Positions 1 to 10,508 of a DNA stretch of 31,034 nucleotides are shown here, piece after piece (the stretch's first letter is position 1; each line of letters begins with the position of its first letter). The stretch spans positions 1 to 31,034 of the forward strand of contig JAWQRN010000346.1 of the NCBI GenBank assembly GCA_033557685.1, given 5' to 3'. A model generated the notes under the pieces. That model searched no databases. It was not told the DNA's origin and saw only the letters and a program-made list of their open reading frames with translations. Made by a program: the position numbers and the translations under genes. This stretch comes from Sperchopsis tessellata. Taxonomy: Eukaryota > Arthropoda > Insecta > Coleoptera > Hydrophilidae.

Positions 1-420
1 CCAAGATGGCATTACACCTGCCTGCACACAGCTAATTCAAAATATCTATGAATAATCCACATCAAATGTTAAATTGCACTAGGAAACGAAACATTTTTGT
101 TTTCAAAAAGGTATTAGACAAGGAGACACCATATCACCGAAGTTGTTTAGTCCAACTTTAGATGTTCCTGAAACTATATTGGGAACAAAATGGCGTTAAA
201 TTTAATGGAGAATATCTTAATCATTTGGGATTTGTAGATGATATCATGTTTTTTGCACATGCTATGCCAGCCAATGTGTTCATCTAGGCACACTAATCGA
301 AACCGTAACATCATGTGGGCCAGCTCATAACAATGGATGGAGATATTTATTTAGAGATAGCTCAAAGAACAAAGCTTGCATGGGGTACAACTGGACTGGA
401 CTTTATTAGCTCGCAAGGTA
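1..420 (+). pseudogene. RTE-type non-LTR retrotransposon, reverse transcriptase fragment
   Basis: This is the C-terminal half of a reverse transcriptase of the RTE-like 'endonuclease-reverse transcriptase' type, cut by the left window edge. From about 104 the translation reads QKGIRQGDTISPKLF, the RT block preceding the catalytic loop. After a frame change it gives GEYLNHLGFVDDIMFF (about 200-260), where FVDD stands for the catalytic F/YADD box. A last match, EIAQRTKLAWG, lies near 352-385 and resembles the ERRIRLAWAAFGKL stretch of RTE elements. Frame changes and stops separate the three blocks, and sequence between FVDD and the last block is missing. It is a dead copy. Family assignment rests on motif wording remembered from arthropod RTE proteins; another LINE clade is possible but less likely. 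Confidence 0.8.
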
Positions 421-2319
421 GGAATGCAGACTAAATTAGTTTTAAATTAGTCGCTAATTATTGTATTGTATTTTAGTTTGAGAATGACCTAGTGTGGTTG
501 AAACCGGTAACGGTATTATATAAATTAAAAACAATTTGTGGAACGACAATATTTTTTTTATTTTTTGAATTATGATCATCTAATATTACGAGATAATGTT
601 TCTATTTTGATTAAGAGAGCATACTCTTCGTTCAGGCTGGTATACTTTCTCAATCATTCTCTTACCCCTGTATTAAAACAACTGCACTGTAACACTCTCG
701 TCCTTAGTCATGTTTGGATGAAGTTTATAGTCCCTCTCAAAATTTTCCCACTCGTCTAGGATATAAAAAGTCCAAAATGTATGTCTTCATTTCATTTGTG
801 GTGGTCCTCGTCGGAGCAAAGATCTCGATTTCATAAGTCAGGATTTTTCCATAAAATCATAACGCAGTAACACCACCTTACTTTTATGACCGCATTACCT
901 TTCGGGCATATGTGAACAATTTGAATCTTCATTATCGAGGTTTCGTTCTAATTCCTAGTTCAAAAAGGAGCCTTTTTCATGTGGATTTTGCAATATTTAT
1001 ATTGATATTCTTCAGAAGTTCAAGTTGTCACTATGTGCGTTTAAGTTCAGTTGAAGAATTTTGTTCTTAATATCTGAGCTGCGATTGATTTTTTGTTTTT
1101 ATTGTTTATTCACTTCACGATGATGTCATTTGCAAGAATATACTCGATATATTGTGTCATGGTTAAAAAAAATACCTCTAAGTACATTAATACGCCAATG
1201 GGGCAATCATATTTTTAGGGTTATCACATAGCTACCTTTTATTAAATTGCTCTATCTTATTAACACAAATTTTAAATGAAATAAATTGATTTAAATGGAT
1301 AAATTTGAAGCCACTAAAAATTCAATATCAAGTAAAACACAAATTGCAATCTATATAATTATAATATTGTAACTTCAATTTCATATAAATACCAACCTAT
1401 CTCGTCAGGATGCCTTCTGAGCAAAACATTTCATTCAATATTAAACCTAAGGTGAATACTTAAACTAGTCTGCTGTTTTAATAGGGCTATTAGTGACCAT
1501 AAAAACAGTACCTTATTTTCTATAATGATTTCATCTCTCGCCAACATGTTTCCCTTCATTTTTATTATAGTAATGAATGTCTATGCAAGCTCGAAATAGA
1601 AGTAACTTTATTTTATTATTAAATTATATTTTAGTTGAACTTACCACTGCTGTGGTGTCAGAGACCTTTTGTTCACTTGGAGGACTTCAGCGACGCTCTC
1701 TTCTATCATTTGCTTTCAGTCAATATCATTTGCGTCAATATATTGATGGTCTCTTCCCAACCTAATCGGTTTCTATTATGCAAAAAAAGCAATCATATTT
1801 TTCGTAGTTGATATGTTGTTGTACATCACTTATCTCTCTTAGTGATATTTAGAAGCGAGGTAACAATAATACTCACCATACGAATGAATTTATTACATTG
1901 CGATAAAAGCCTGACACACGAGTCATTGTTGGTATAAGAATTACATAAATAGTTGGATTTGTTAAAGTTAGTACAAAAGTGTTCATTCAATTTATGAATT
2001 AAAATTTCACAAAAATTTTAATAAACTTTCATGTGAAATTTAATTAGTACATTATGCTTTAGAAAAATAAGTAAAAGCAGTTATAAATGTGGACCATTTA
2101 AAAAAATTAGTAATAAAATATACTGCAGAATAATTGCGATTTCGAACCACTTATTTCTCATATTATATTATTTCTGCAAATAAAATGCTTCCACGCAATA
2201 TATTTCATGACGTATTTCAATTTTTAAAACAAGTCACATGTCTAGTATTTGCTTAAAAGTAAATCTACCGTGAGAAACCGCAGGAACATAATGTATAACT
2301 TGCAAACTAGAATCGGCTT
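421..2319. other. AT-rich stretch without a recognisable gene
   Basis: Only short open frames occur here, for instance 538-759 and 1577-1765 on the plus strand, and neither translation resembles a known family. A 14-base direct repeat, gcaatcatattttt, occurs at 1203 and 1789. No TIRs, poly-A tail or tRNA-like fold was seen. Confidence 0.5.
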
Positions 2320-2890
2320 AATATTCCTGCGAGTCTTTAACAAACTGAACACTCACAACCACCGCCGGAAATAAGTAACGTGTGCCACCAAGCTCCACAG
2401 AACTCGTAACTCCATCTCGTCCGTAGAGAATATATACATTCACATATACACAGACAGTATGGAGAGTACAGTAGACAGTTTGAAAATACATAAAGATGAA
2501 CAATGCGATATGTGCAGTAACCAGCACAGGCAGCAAACAGTCAGTGGTGCGAGCTTTGGACCGTCGGCTATCATTCCATTTGTCTGGTTTCCTACTTTGC
2601 TCTTCCACCGGAGGCGAGAGGAGTCGCTCAGGTTTCCGGAGGGTTTCTTGCAACTGTTTGCAAGTGCTGCTAGTAATGGTTTTGCCCATCGCCTTGATTG
2701 GCCTGTGTTATGTTATTATCCTCCATCTAGTGACCCGGCCGCTCTCACAGTTTATACTCCATATTGTGCCCCGCTGCATTATAACCGCTATATTGAATTT
2801 GATTAAAATTTCATCTAGCAAATTGATAAGTTTATACGCGCCCGGCCAGTCCGGTCCGGCGTGTTCAGCACGTGCTTACGCCTCTTTTTA
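2320..2890. other. GC-rich block with overlapping ORFs on both strands; unrecognised
   Basis: This block is clearly richer in G, C and CpG than its surroundings. Three long frames overlap: 2318-2689 on the minus strand (123 codons), and 2459-2806 and 2496-2891 on the plus strand (115 and 131 codons). The 2496 frame includes a hydrophobic run, LVMVLPIALIGLCYVIILHL, that could be one membrane span and superficially resembles a fifth helix of a receptor, but no family signature supports this. The minus frame also has a hydrophobic run. An ATTGG (inverted CCAAT) lies at 2697-2701 and GTATAAAC strings on the minus strand at 2750-2757 and 2830-2837. It could be a host promoter or first exon, or a GC-rich transposon piece. 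Long frames are expected by chance in a GC-rich patch where stop codons are rare. Confidence 0.35.
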
Positions 2891-2899
2891 ATCGTATTA

Positions 2900-3350
2900 T
2901 TAATTTTCTGCTTCTCCCTTGGTTCGGTATTAGAGTGACGTACTGACGTGTTTTCTATTTTATAATTTAAAATAACTAATGTAAAATTTAGTACTTTCAC
3001 ATACTGTCTAGTCCGATTCTATCTGAATGCTCTTCTGATTTGACAAAAAACCAGGGTTCTTCTTAGGTGAACGACTGAGATAGTTAATTCGATCCAGTGA
3101 TTTAAAAAAGGACATAGAGTGTGCTATATCGTTGACATTATCGTCGTCAATTTTTTATTTTCCAGCTTTCACTTATTCCAAGTAATATTTAAGCTTAGTC
3201 CTATAGTTTGTGATTTATTATCTTTATCATTGATTGGAATATTTCCCTTTTCATTATCAAATATAGTGACTTCGTCTTGTTCTACTAGCCGTTCCTCTTA
3301 GGGTATAAGAATATACGGTAGATATCATATTTTAGATTTTGTAATTAAAA
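2900..3350. other. No recognisable feature
   Basis: AT-rich sequence with one 60-codon frame at 3119-3301 that has no recognisable content. Confidence 0.4.
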
Positions 3351-3357
3351 TTATTGC

Positions 3358-3480
3358 TTAAGCCCAAGCTTAAATCGAGGACTTTAGGTACCACTCTCAC
3401 CTGCACCACTGAAGGGTACATTGTCCTTTCAGGCAGTCTTGTCTTTCTAACCATATAAAACAGTCTTAAACTTAATTCAG
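3358..3480 (+). repeat. LTR-like repeat copy A (direct)
   Basis: This is the first of three related copies of a 120-160 bp repeat around the BEL/Pao integrase fragment. Shared landmarks with copies B and C are the 'aggactttaggtacc' start, the 'cacctgcaccactgaagggta' middle and the 'aaaacagtcttaaa' end. Relative to B and C it lacks about 30 bp containing 'acgtgccg'. It has the same orientation as the integrase and as copy C, and precedes a leader-like motif at 3571-3586, so it fits the position of a 5' LTR. LTR termini were not proven. Confidence 0.55.
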
Positions 3481-3558
3481 TCGACATAAGAAGCAGTTTA
3501 ATTTTTTTACTTCAAAAGTAAGGTTGTCCGTCGAGATATAAGTAGTGACTAAATCAAG

Positions 3559-3598
3559 GTCACAACATTGGTCCTTCGAGCCGGATCAATGTTGTGAC
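3559..3598. repeat. Perfect 12-bp inverted repeat around a BEL leader-like motif
   Basis: The arms gtcacaacattg (3559-3570) and caatgttgtgac (3587-3598) are perfect reverse complements. The 16-base loop is exactly gtccttcgagccggat, a string that I associate with the leader just after the 5' LTR of BEL/Pao elements. The same motif with one change occurs at 23501-23516 on the minus strand near the second BEL remnant. The palindrome sits at the junction between copy A plus leader and the inverted copy B. Confidence 0.75.
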
Positions 3599-3750
3599 TG
3601 TTTTAAACATGTTAACTATTAGAAATATAAGATAAGACTGTCTGAAAGGACAATGACAATGAATGGTACAGGTGGGAGTGTGCGACCCTGAAATAGGCCG
3701 GCACGTATAAAGGTTCCTAGAGTCTTAGATTTAAGTTTGGGTTTAAACAT
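3595..3750 (-). repeat. LTR-like repeat copy B (inverted)
   Basis: Read on the minus strand, this matches copy C almost throughout: 'cttaaatctaagactctagg', 'acgtgccg', 'cagggtcgc', then 'atatttctaatagttaacat' and 'gtttaaaac'. It also carries 'ttgtcctttcag.cagtctt', shared with copy A. It is the most complete copy but lies in the opposite orientation and starts directly at the palindrome at 3559-3598, which suggests a snap-back or inversion event instead of a normal LTR position. Confidence 0.7.
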
Positions 3751-3887
3751 GCCGCCCCGTTAAATAATTATGATACATATTTTGTATAATGATTCAATTT
3801 TGATTATTCGTTAAGCATTTATAAACATAGTACACAATAATTAATAAACATAACAAAAAAATAAACAAAAGTTTATCACTTTCATGG

Positions 3888-4330
3888 GTCGAAGCACATC
3901 CAAAATCTTTAAATCAAACAGTGGGTGATTTACCTAAACAAAGACTTGAACCAATAAGACCTTTTATAAAACGTGGTGTCGACTACATAGGCCTAATTTG
4001 TATTAAGGAAAGAAGTGGTCGTGGAAAATCTAGGAAGGTCAAAGCTTATATCGCTCATTTTATTTGTGACGTAACAAAGGCAATTCATCTAGAATTAGTA
4101 GGCAATTTATCAGCTGAATAATGTTTAGCCGCTTTAATGAGATTTATTTCAAAGCATGGTCATGTTACCGATTTCTTATCGGATAATGCCACAAATTTTA
4201 AAGGAGTCTCAATTTCGAAAAGATGAATACCATATTAGCAAGAATTGAGGAATGCTTTAATTACAGACCCTTATATCATATATCTTACGATTCTAACTAT
4301 CTCATTTTCCTTAGCCAAGGCCATTTCTTA
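3888..4330 (+). pseudogene. BEL/Pao retrotransposon integrase fragment
   Basis: The frame from about 3888 contains the integrase linker and core of a BEL/Pao Pol protein, the enzyme that inserts the element's cDNA into the chromosome. Seen are GDLPKQRLEPIRPF, then GVDYIG, then TKAIHLELV, followed after a stop (about 4119) by FISKHGHVTDFLSDNATNF, whose DN is the second acidic site of the DDE core. After 4200 the frame shifts and the alignment jumps to the distal block ILARIEECFNYRP and ending SQGHFL. The stretch between, including the expected third acidic residue, is deleted. Copy C of the LTR-like repeat begins about 13 bp after the last codon, so everything downstream of the integrase has also been lost. 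The copy is inactive. Family is clear; the element name is unknown. Confidence 0.87.
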
Positions 4331-4342
4331 ATTTAAATATAA

Positions 4343-4490
4343 ATAAATTAAATCTAGGACTCTAGGTACCTGCCATTGTACGTGCCGCCCCATTTTAGGG
4401 TCGCTCACCACCCACGTGCACCACTGAAGGGTATCTTGCATTATATTTCTAATAGTTAACATGTTTAAAACATTCTTAAAATAAATTCAA
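4343..4490 (+). repeat. LTR-like repeat copy C (direct)
   Basis: This copy has the same orientation as copy A and follows the BEL integrase fragment, the position of a 3' LTR. It shares 'aatctaggactctaggtacc', 'acgtgccg', 'gtgcaccactgaagggta' and the 'atatttctaatagttaacat' block with copies A or B. Its outer boundary is vague. Confidence 0.6.
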
Positions 4491-6271
4491 CAATTATATT
4501 TCCGTTGTGATACAGTCAATGGTGTCATATCCTATCATTATCCCACCGTCCTCTAGGCAGATGGAACGTCTATTAGCAAATTTTGTGACGGTAAAATAAT
4601 CACAATTTTTAATTAACTATAGAAGTAAACACATAAGACTGTTCATTATATTCACAGTAGAAGAGTTGATAACATTTTGCGCGGCAACGACACATCACAA
4701 CTGCAAAACTATTATCAAATTGTAATAAAAGACAAAAGTCTCTCCAGTATACGGTATTCGTTATTTTTATTTTTTACATATACGAACACAATTTGAATAA
4801 GAATTAGTTTATTTCTACTAATTTTGATTTTGTTCAAAAACTGATTAAATTTTTAGGTATCCAGTACAATTTTATGGGCTACATACTTACTATTGTATGC
4901 TAAACAAGATGTCAAAATTATAAAAGTAATGAATTAATAAAAAAAATCAATGTAATCATGTCAATAGTCTCCATCACTACTCTAGTGCAAAAATTAATAG
5001 TCTAGTCATTCTTAACCCAAAGAAATTATTTTGACTAGTGTTCAAAATTATAATGTGGTTTCGGTTTACAGATAAGATCCTTAAAAAAATAAACCATTAA
5101 TTGTTATTGGAATATATGTTTGCAGGATTGAAGATTATTTTTGCTTTAGATCAAAATCTATAGATTCCAAATCCTTTTTTTTATTTTTGTAACCCATCTC
5201 AGTTGTTAAAGCAGAGATGCTAAAGTTTATGCTGCTTGTGTTTTCAGCGAACATAATATTACACGCTATTACAAAATTCAGCATAAAATTACATCATGTG
5301 AAATAGGGTAGAAAGCTCTTAAGTTTGGAACTGGTAATAAAACATGAAACATTATTGTTCATTGGAGGGACGGTGTTAATACAAAAATGGTGAAAAATTG
5401 GGACGCGTGCGCGATTTTCCCTTTGCAGCATTAAAGTCACCAACAACAAAGTAAATTATGCGTAACGTTTTCATTCAGCTACATCGTTTACGAGGGTTTT
5501 ATGTGCTTTTTTGTGCTGCGTACACAAATAATTTACCTAGGGCAGTCAGTGAGGCAGTCGTGCATTAGAGCGCTATGATCCACTCGCTCTGGATGTGGTG
5601 CAAATGGAACTCTGTCGCGAGCTAAGCGGGCAGTGATAAAGCGACTTGGTGCCCATTGCCAAGAGTTGTCTGCTACTGAACCGAGTCGTGCAGGTCACCA
5701 TGCCGCCACTCCATCTGATTCTGTGCTATTACTTCTACTCCCTTATCTCACAAATTATAAATTTCCTTTGCTACCCTTCACTAATAAATTAATTTATTTT
5801 TATTAGTTTAATTTGTGCTACTGAATTTTTTTTTAATGTACACTGGCCGTTTGTTAATGCTATACTTTTAACATCTTAAGCTTGTGTTTTTAAATGTCAG
5901 TTTAATTAAAACTATAGTTTGATTTGTAGTAAAACAGTTATTTGACATAGACAATTTATTTTTTATGTGACTCTTTTGGAAACTCTCACTGAACCTTAAT
6001 TGAAGTACGTATAGTAGGGAATCAACTTAAATATATTGTAATCAAAAAGGAATTATATTTTTCTATATATAAGAAAAAATATTGTATAACTAAAGCTACG
6101 AAGGGAATCAAGGTCAATTTTAACATGTAATTTATATTTGCAAAATAACATTTCTATAAAGAAATAATAACGAGCATTATTTTTTTCACATAATTAATAA
6201 TAAACAATATAATTGATATATGAATAAAATGATAAAATTGTAACACTTTCAAAGTCAATTAAACCAAAAAG
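4491..6271. other. AT-rich stretch; CpG-containing patch at 5395-5720
   Basis: No gene is recognisable. The sub-region 5395-5720 is richer in CpG and contains a short coding-like frame (RALERYDPLALDVVQMELCR around 5560-5620) that ends in stop codons. I cannot assign it to a family; it could be a decayed exon or transposon piece. The remainder is AT-rich with simple runs only. Confidence 0.4.
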
Positions 6272-6434
6272 CTATACTGACAAACAATTTAAGCAAATAA
6301 AATACGAATTTCTATGGGCACAGCTAAAGTGTGCTCAATTTGCACTGTACACTTTGTAATCTTCTTTGCTCTTCTCATATCTTTCACAGCATATTAAACA
6401 TACAAATCCATCTTCTAAAGATCTATTCATCAGT
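6272..6434 (-). pseudogene. pogo/Tigger-like transposase, C-terminal Cys/His domain (3' part, split by mariner)
   Basis: This is the tail of the transposase pseudogene whose main part lies at 7619-8785, separated from it by the nested mariner at 6437-7616. The minus-strand frame reads FVCLICCERY, an interrupted middle with AHFSC, then SYFICLNCL and a stop at 6272-6274. This is the Cys-x2-Cys ... His ... Cys-x2-Cys zinc-binding tail found in many insect jerky/Tigger-like transposases of the CENP-B (DDE_1) superfamily. One in-frame stop lies before the AHFSC block. The frame resumes immediately next to the mariner target-site TA, which supports a single gene later interrupted. Confidence 0.72.
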
Positions 6435-6436
6435 TA

Positions 6437-6460
6437 ACCAAAAAAGTTCGTGCGGTTTTG
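6437..6460 (+). repeat. Left terminal inverted repeat of the mariner at 6437-7616
   Basis: The end carries accaaaaaa then gttcgtgcggtttt and is preceded by TA at 6435-6436. It pairs with the reverse complement of 7591-7616, differing by two extra A residues and one substitution. Confidence 0.9.
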
Positions 6461-6502
6461 ATAGTAAAATATTTAAATTTATTTGAAACCAGTAATACAC
6501 TA

Positions 6503-7477
6503 TTATTCATCAAAGTAATTACCATCACAACTTTCGCCAACGTGACGCCAATTTTTGTATGCCGAAATTGTAGAAATCTACGGATTTTGAATAAAAAAAA
6601 ATTGGTATTTATCACATCAACTCGAATTTTGAACTGCCTATGCCTCATAAAGTTGTCAAGAGACAAGAAAAGGTGGTAATCAGTTGACGAAATGTTAGGA
6701 GAATAAGGAGGGTGTTTCCCAGCCAAGTTCAGAAATTTTTTTCCTGGGTCACTTTTGCGGTATGAGTGAACATTATCCTGTAAGAATGGCACTTTCTTTC
6801 GATTGATCAATGAAGGTTGTTTCTGGATGAGTGCTGCTTGTACTTGCTGAAGCTGTTCACAATTGAACACAGCAGTGGTGGTTTGACCCGTTCCAAACAC
6901 TCATAATGGAAAATTCCGGCTGCTGTCCACAAAACACACAATAAACTATTTTTTGGGTTCAATGAAGCCTTTGGAGTGGTTTAGAATGATGCGAACGCTT
7001 AGAATTGAAATACAGTTTCCACTTTTCGTCGCAAGTTAACAACCGATCAAGAAAATTTTCCGTTTCATTGCGTGAAAGGTTTGCCGAATAAATGGTAAGA
7101 CGGCTTGATTTGTTATAATTTGACAATTCATGTGGGACCCATCTGCTTAACTTCCCTATCTGGTGAAGTTGCAAACGAATGGTTTCATCGCTCACATTGA
7201 ACCTTTATGCGAGCTCTGAGCACGTTGAGTTGGAATTTGCCTCCACAGCTTATGTAATATTCACTTTGTTAATAATATTTGGTCTCCCAGAGCGTGCTTC
7301 ATCGGTCAAACTGAAATATCCCGAAGAAAGGTTCTTGAACCACTTATGTGCTGTTATATCACATACAGTATGATCTCCGAACGCAGAACATATTTTTCGC
7401 AAAGCCTCTGCAGCTTTGCTGCCGTGTTTGTACAAACAGAGTAAACAACCTCGAATTAAAGTTTTATTCGTTGTCAT
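6503..7477 (-). pseudogene. mariner transposase, frameshifted
   Basis: This encodes a mariner transposase, which cuts the element out and pastes it at TA sites. The N-terminal helix-turn-helix half runs from ATG at 7477 (KAAEALRKICSAFGDHTV, then SGYFSLTDEARSGRP). Two in-frame stops follow at about 7195-7240. The next frame gives VSDETIRLQLHQIGK, WVPHELS and LLTCDEKW (first catalytic Asp at 7028-7030). After frame changes come PFLQDNVHS (second Asp, 6775-6777) and PPYSPN..STDYHLF (third Asp, 6679-6681). All three catalytic acids survive, but the second and third are 31 residues apart instead of 34, so three residues are lost. A last frameshift precedes the natural stop at 6503-6505 (GNYFDE). 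The protein cannot be made intact. Confidence 0.92.
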
Positions 7478-7590
7478 ATTAAATTATTTTAAAATATGAC
7501 TTAATAAGAGGGGTTAATACTAAAGTAGATAACACTATATAAACACTGCTATCGATAACAACAACCTAGAAAATCATGGCAATCTCTATT

Positions 7591-7616
7591 AAAAAACCGC
7601 ACGAATTTTTTTTGGT
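7591..7616 (-). repeat. Right terminal inverted repeat of the mariner at 6437-7616
   Basis: Read on the minus strand it starts accaaaaaaaa and continues ttcgtgcggtttt, matching the left end. TA follows at 7617-7618. Confidence 0.9.
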
Positions 7617-7618
7617 TA

Positions 7619-8785
7619 CCTGATAAAAGCTCTTCTTCAGTAGATGTCTTTTTTTCTATTTGGAAGGGCCAGCATTCTTATTCTTATCTAAGGTCAACTG
7701 AAATATTTTCTTTTTTTGTTTCACTTGTTCTTCCGCCAATCCTGAAGCATTTTCGGGCCTATCATAAAGACTAGCAGTTTTACCTTTTGCTCTTCCAGCC
7801 TTATGATTTTTTATAACTAATGTTGATTTTGACAATAGTAGAATCACTTCGGATAATAGTAATTATGTCGCCCTCTTCTTGTGATTTCACATATATTTTA
7901 CTTTCTTTTTCAGTTCCTACTTCAAGTGACATATTTTAAATTCGATCGCATTCGTCTACCAGTTGTAATGTGGGCAGTTGAGGAAATAAATTCTCCAAAT
8001 TTACATATGAATCGTCAAGTCGGTCAGCTGAATGATTAGGATTTTCCTTAGGTTCAGGAAAGTCCATTACAGAAGCTGTAGAAAATTCATCGTCAACAAA
8101 TGTGTTGTTTTCAAATGGGAATATGCCGACGCAAAAGAATCCCGAGATGTTATTCGTGGGTATAATTGCCAGCGGCGAAGATTTTGATTCAATTCCTGGA
8201 AAATCATGTATTATCATGGGAACACCAACCCACTGATCAATAGCAAATTGAAATGTCCTGTAATTAGTCCGTATATTAAGCGATCTAGTAGTTCAAGTTT
8301 GTGTGAAGTATGAGGAGGAAACGAAAGATGTGTTACAAAATTACCTCGTCAAAATCTATTACAGAATTGAAAGGTGAGAGTCATGCAAGTTAGTAAATTG
8401 TTTAATAAATGTCAAAAATATCAGCTTCGGTCATTCACCCCGATTTATTTGTAGCGCCGGAACAACTATTTGGTCCCTCACTGATTTTGAAAATTATTTC
8501 TGGAGTAAATAGATATTAGAGGTATAGCAATGCCAACTGCATTTATATATTAAAGTCTCCGGTTCGTGATTAGTTACTGCACCAACTTGTTTGGTTCCCT
8601 TTGGAAAAATCACTTTACTTACTTTCTAAACCGAAGTGACCCCAGTTTCATACATTTTCTATGTTTTAATGTTCAAACCTGTAACTATCCATAACACATG
8701 CCAAATTATCGTAGATTTTCGGAGCGTTAGGCGTATTTAAATTTTTAGCAAGTGACAAACTCATTGCTTTTGGCAATTGTATAAT
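7619..8785 (-). pseudogene. pogo/Tigger-like (CENP-B/jerky, DDE_1) transposase pseudogene, main part
   Basis: Reading the minus strand from 8785, the order follows a Tigger/jerky-type transposase: LPKAMSLSLAKN, then MYETG (8641-8655, the expected DETG box), KGTKQVGAVTNHEPETL, AVGIAIPLISIYSRNNF, CSGATNKSG.MTEADIF, LTFIKQF, HDSHLSI (8374-8388), FPPHTSHKLELLDR (8283-8321), then IIHDFPGI, ISGFFCVGIFPFENN..FVDDEF and the basic AGRAKGKTASLYDRPEN. Several frameshifts and stops separate these blocks. The first catalytic Asp is gone: the DNA reads aatgtatgaaactggg where N-V-D-E-T-G would need two more bases. The N-terminal DNA-binding domain is not seen beyond 8785. The gene continues at 6272-6434 after the nested mariner. 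Assignment to the family is secure; it is not a functional gene. Confidence 0.9.
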
Positions 8786-10508
8786 TATATAATATATATA
8801 TATTTTTTTTTATTACTTTTTTGACGGTCTGTTGATACAAGAATAGTGGTAGTGGTACCTCTAATCGTTATCCTAAGGTAAGGTTTCACCATTTCCCTGG
8901 TAGGTAAACTGAAAACGATGCAGTATATAATATATATTTCTGAATAGTACAACATCATGAAGCAAAAAGTGTACTTCTTGTATTCAATAAATTATCAATC
9001 GCTAATTAGTTGAGATGTGAATATAAATATGATAAAATCGACACCCCTTTAATTGTTAGTATTGGCATCTACACAACGTTTGAATTAAAATACTTTGAAT
9101 TATAAATTAAAGCAATTAAGTAAAAAAAATGCCTTTTTCGCAGTCTTGAACTAATAAAAACCATTACACACTCCTCTTAGCTTATTGACTACATATTGAC
9201 AAAAGAAAAAAATAAAGATAGTAAAATTAACCTCACACTACCGCATTGATAATTTTCGACTGTCAGTCAATCTGTTATTTTGTTGGTTAAACAGATTTGT
9301 TTGTGGCGTCATCTAAATTGCTAAGGAATTGTTCATTTAAATTATCCGAAATATTGATTTTTGATGTAAATTTTAATAAACAGAGGACCAAACACACATA
9401 TCGATGCATTGGCGTAGTTGATAGCGGTGGCAGAACCAGGCCAAAATGTACCATTTGATGCATATACTGCCTCATCTGCTAATTTTTCTAGAACAACGCC
9501 ACATTTTCGGCCTTAACACTTTTTTATATAACTATGGCAACTTTTTAAAAATTCAAATAGGAAGAGTGTATTCTCAATGGACGTATACTATGTAAAAATG
9601 GTATTGCAATTTCAACAGTTTAACGGTTAATCAAGTCCCTATGAAGTGCTTCTTAGCCTAAATATAATTCGTGATAATGTCAATATGTGATTATAATATG
9701 CTTAAAGTTACTTTATTAAGATTATTTTTTGCATTATTATTATTGTGAAATAAAGAGATCTAATTTCTAAGGTTCTTAAGAAATTAAAAATAAAATTCCA
9801 CGGTTACCAACTATTGGCGATACGTTAACGCCATTAATATTGTTAGACAATATTACTAAATATTTTAATATCTTGTAAGATATTGATGATGCTCAATTCC
9901 CCAAATGATTATTAGTTTGATACTCCTTTATATGAATAGAAATTGTGATCTTATGAATGCAGCTTACTGAGGTTACGAACAATTTTGTTCGTAATATTTT
10001 TGACGATGCAGAGATTCTCAGTAACGATTCCATTATTTTCCAATAATATCTATTTACTCTCTTGATATCTAGTAAGTCCTTAGAAAATAAATGTTTTTAA
10101 CACATATTAATGCATTAAAGGAATTAATTAGTGATATCTTATGATACGACATTTGCTTCATTAAAATAAGCTGTCGCTATATGGTACCTTTTTCATTATT
10201 AACAAGCGGATATAATATCTTTACATCTAGGAATTGGAAGGACCCTAACCGATAATTTTTATCCCAGAACAATCATTTGGAATTTGATTTTTCTTGTTTG
10301 TTTTTGTACTTGTTACAATTTCGAAAGTCGTTGACTGGGCTTCATCATGTATTACAAACATTTTCAATATCTCTGATACAAATGCATAACACAAAATTCC
10401 AATAACTTAACAAGATGATTTAGACAAAAAAACAATTTAATCCATACAATAATTTCGCTATCCAAAACTACTTCAATCTTAATGATTTACAAAAATATGG
10501 TTAGTAAA
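8786..10508. other. AT-rich stretch without a recognisable gene
   Basis: It opens with an AT microsatellite and T run at about 8788-8820. A minus-strand frame at 9287-9475 (62 codons) shows no family motif. I found no part of the missing N-terminus of the adjacent pogo-like transposase here. Confidence 0.4.

Larger units (their letters stand above)
6437..7616 (-). mobile_element. mariner element, complete ends, degenerate, nested in the pogo-like gene
   Basis: A whole mariner copy of 1180 bp is bounded by terminal inverted repeats and a TA at each side (6435-6436 and 7617-7618), the target duplication used by this superfamily. Both ends carry accaaaaaa(aa) followed by ttcgtgcggtttt; the left end has 'gttcg' and the right 'attcg'. 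Its transposase lies on the minus strand and is broken. The element is somewhat shorter than the usual 1.3 kb, consistent with internal deletions. It has inserted into the transposase gene at 6272-8785 and is therefore younger than that gene's insertion. Confidence 0.93.

Noticed and set aside
2496..2891. Receptor-like fifth helix in LVMVLPIALIGLCYVIILHL
   Set aside because: A single hydrophobic run without the other conserved receptor motifs or splice sites is not enough to call a receptor exon; kept only as an unexplained island.
5560..5720. Possible tRNA-like or SINE sequence with agagcg...cgctct pairing
   Set aside because: No cloverleaf, no A/B box pair and no poly-A or simple-repeat tail could be found.
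6458..6679. Plus-strand ORF inside the mariner
   Set aside because: Shadow of the minus-strand transposase C-terminus.
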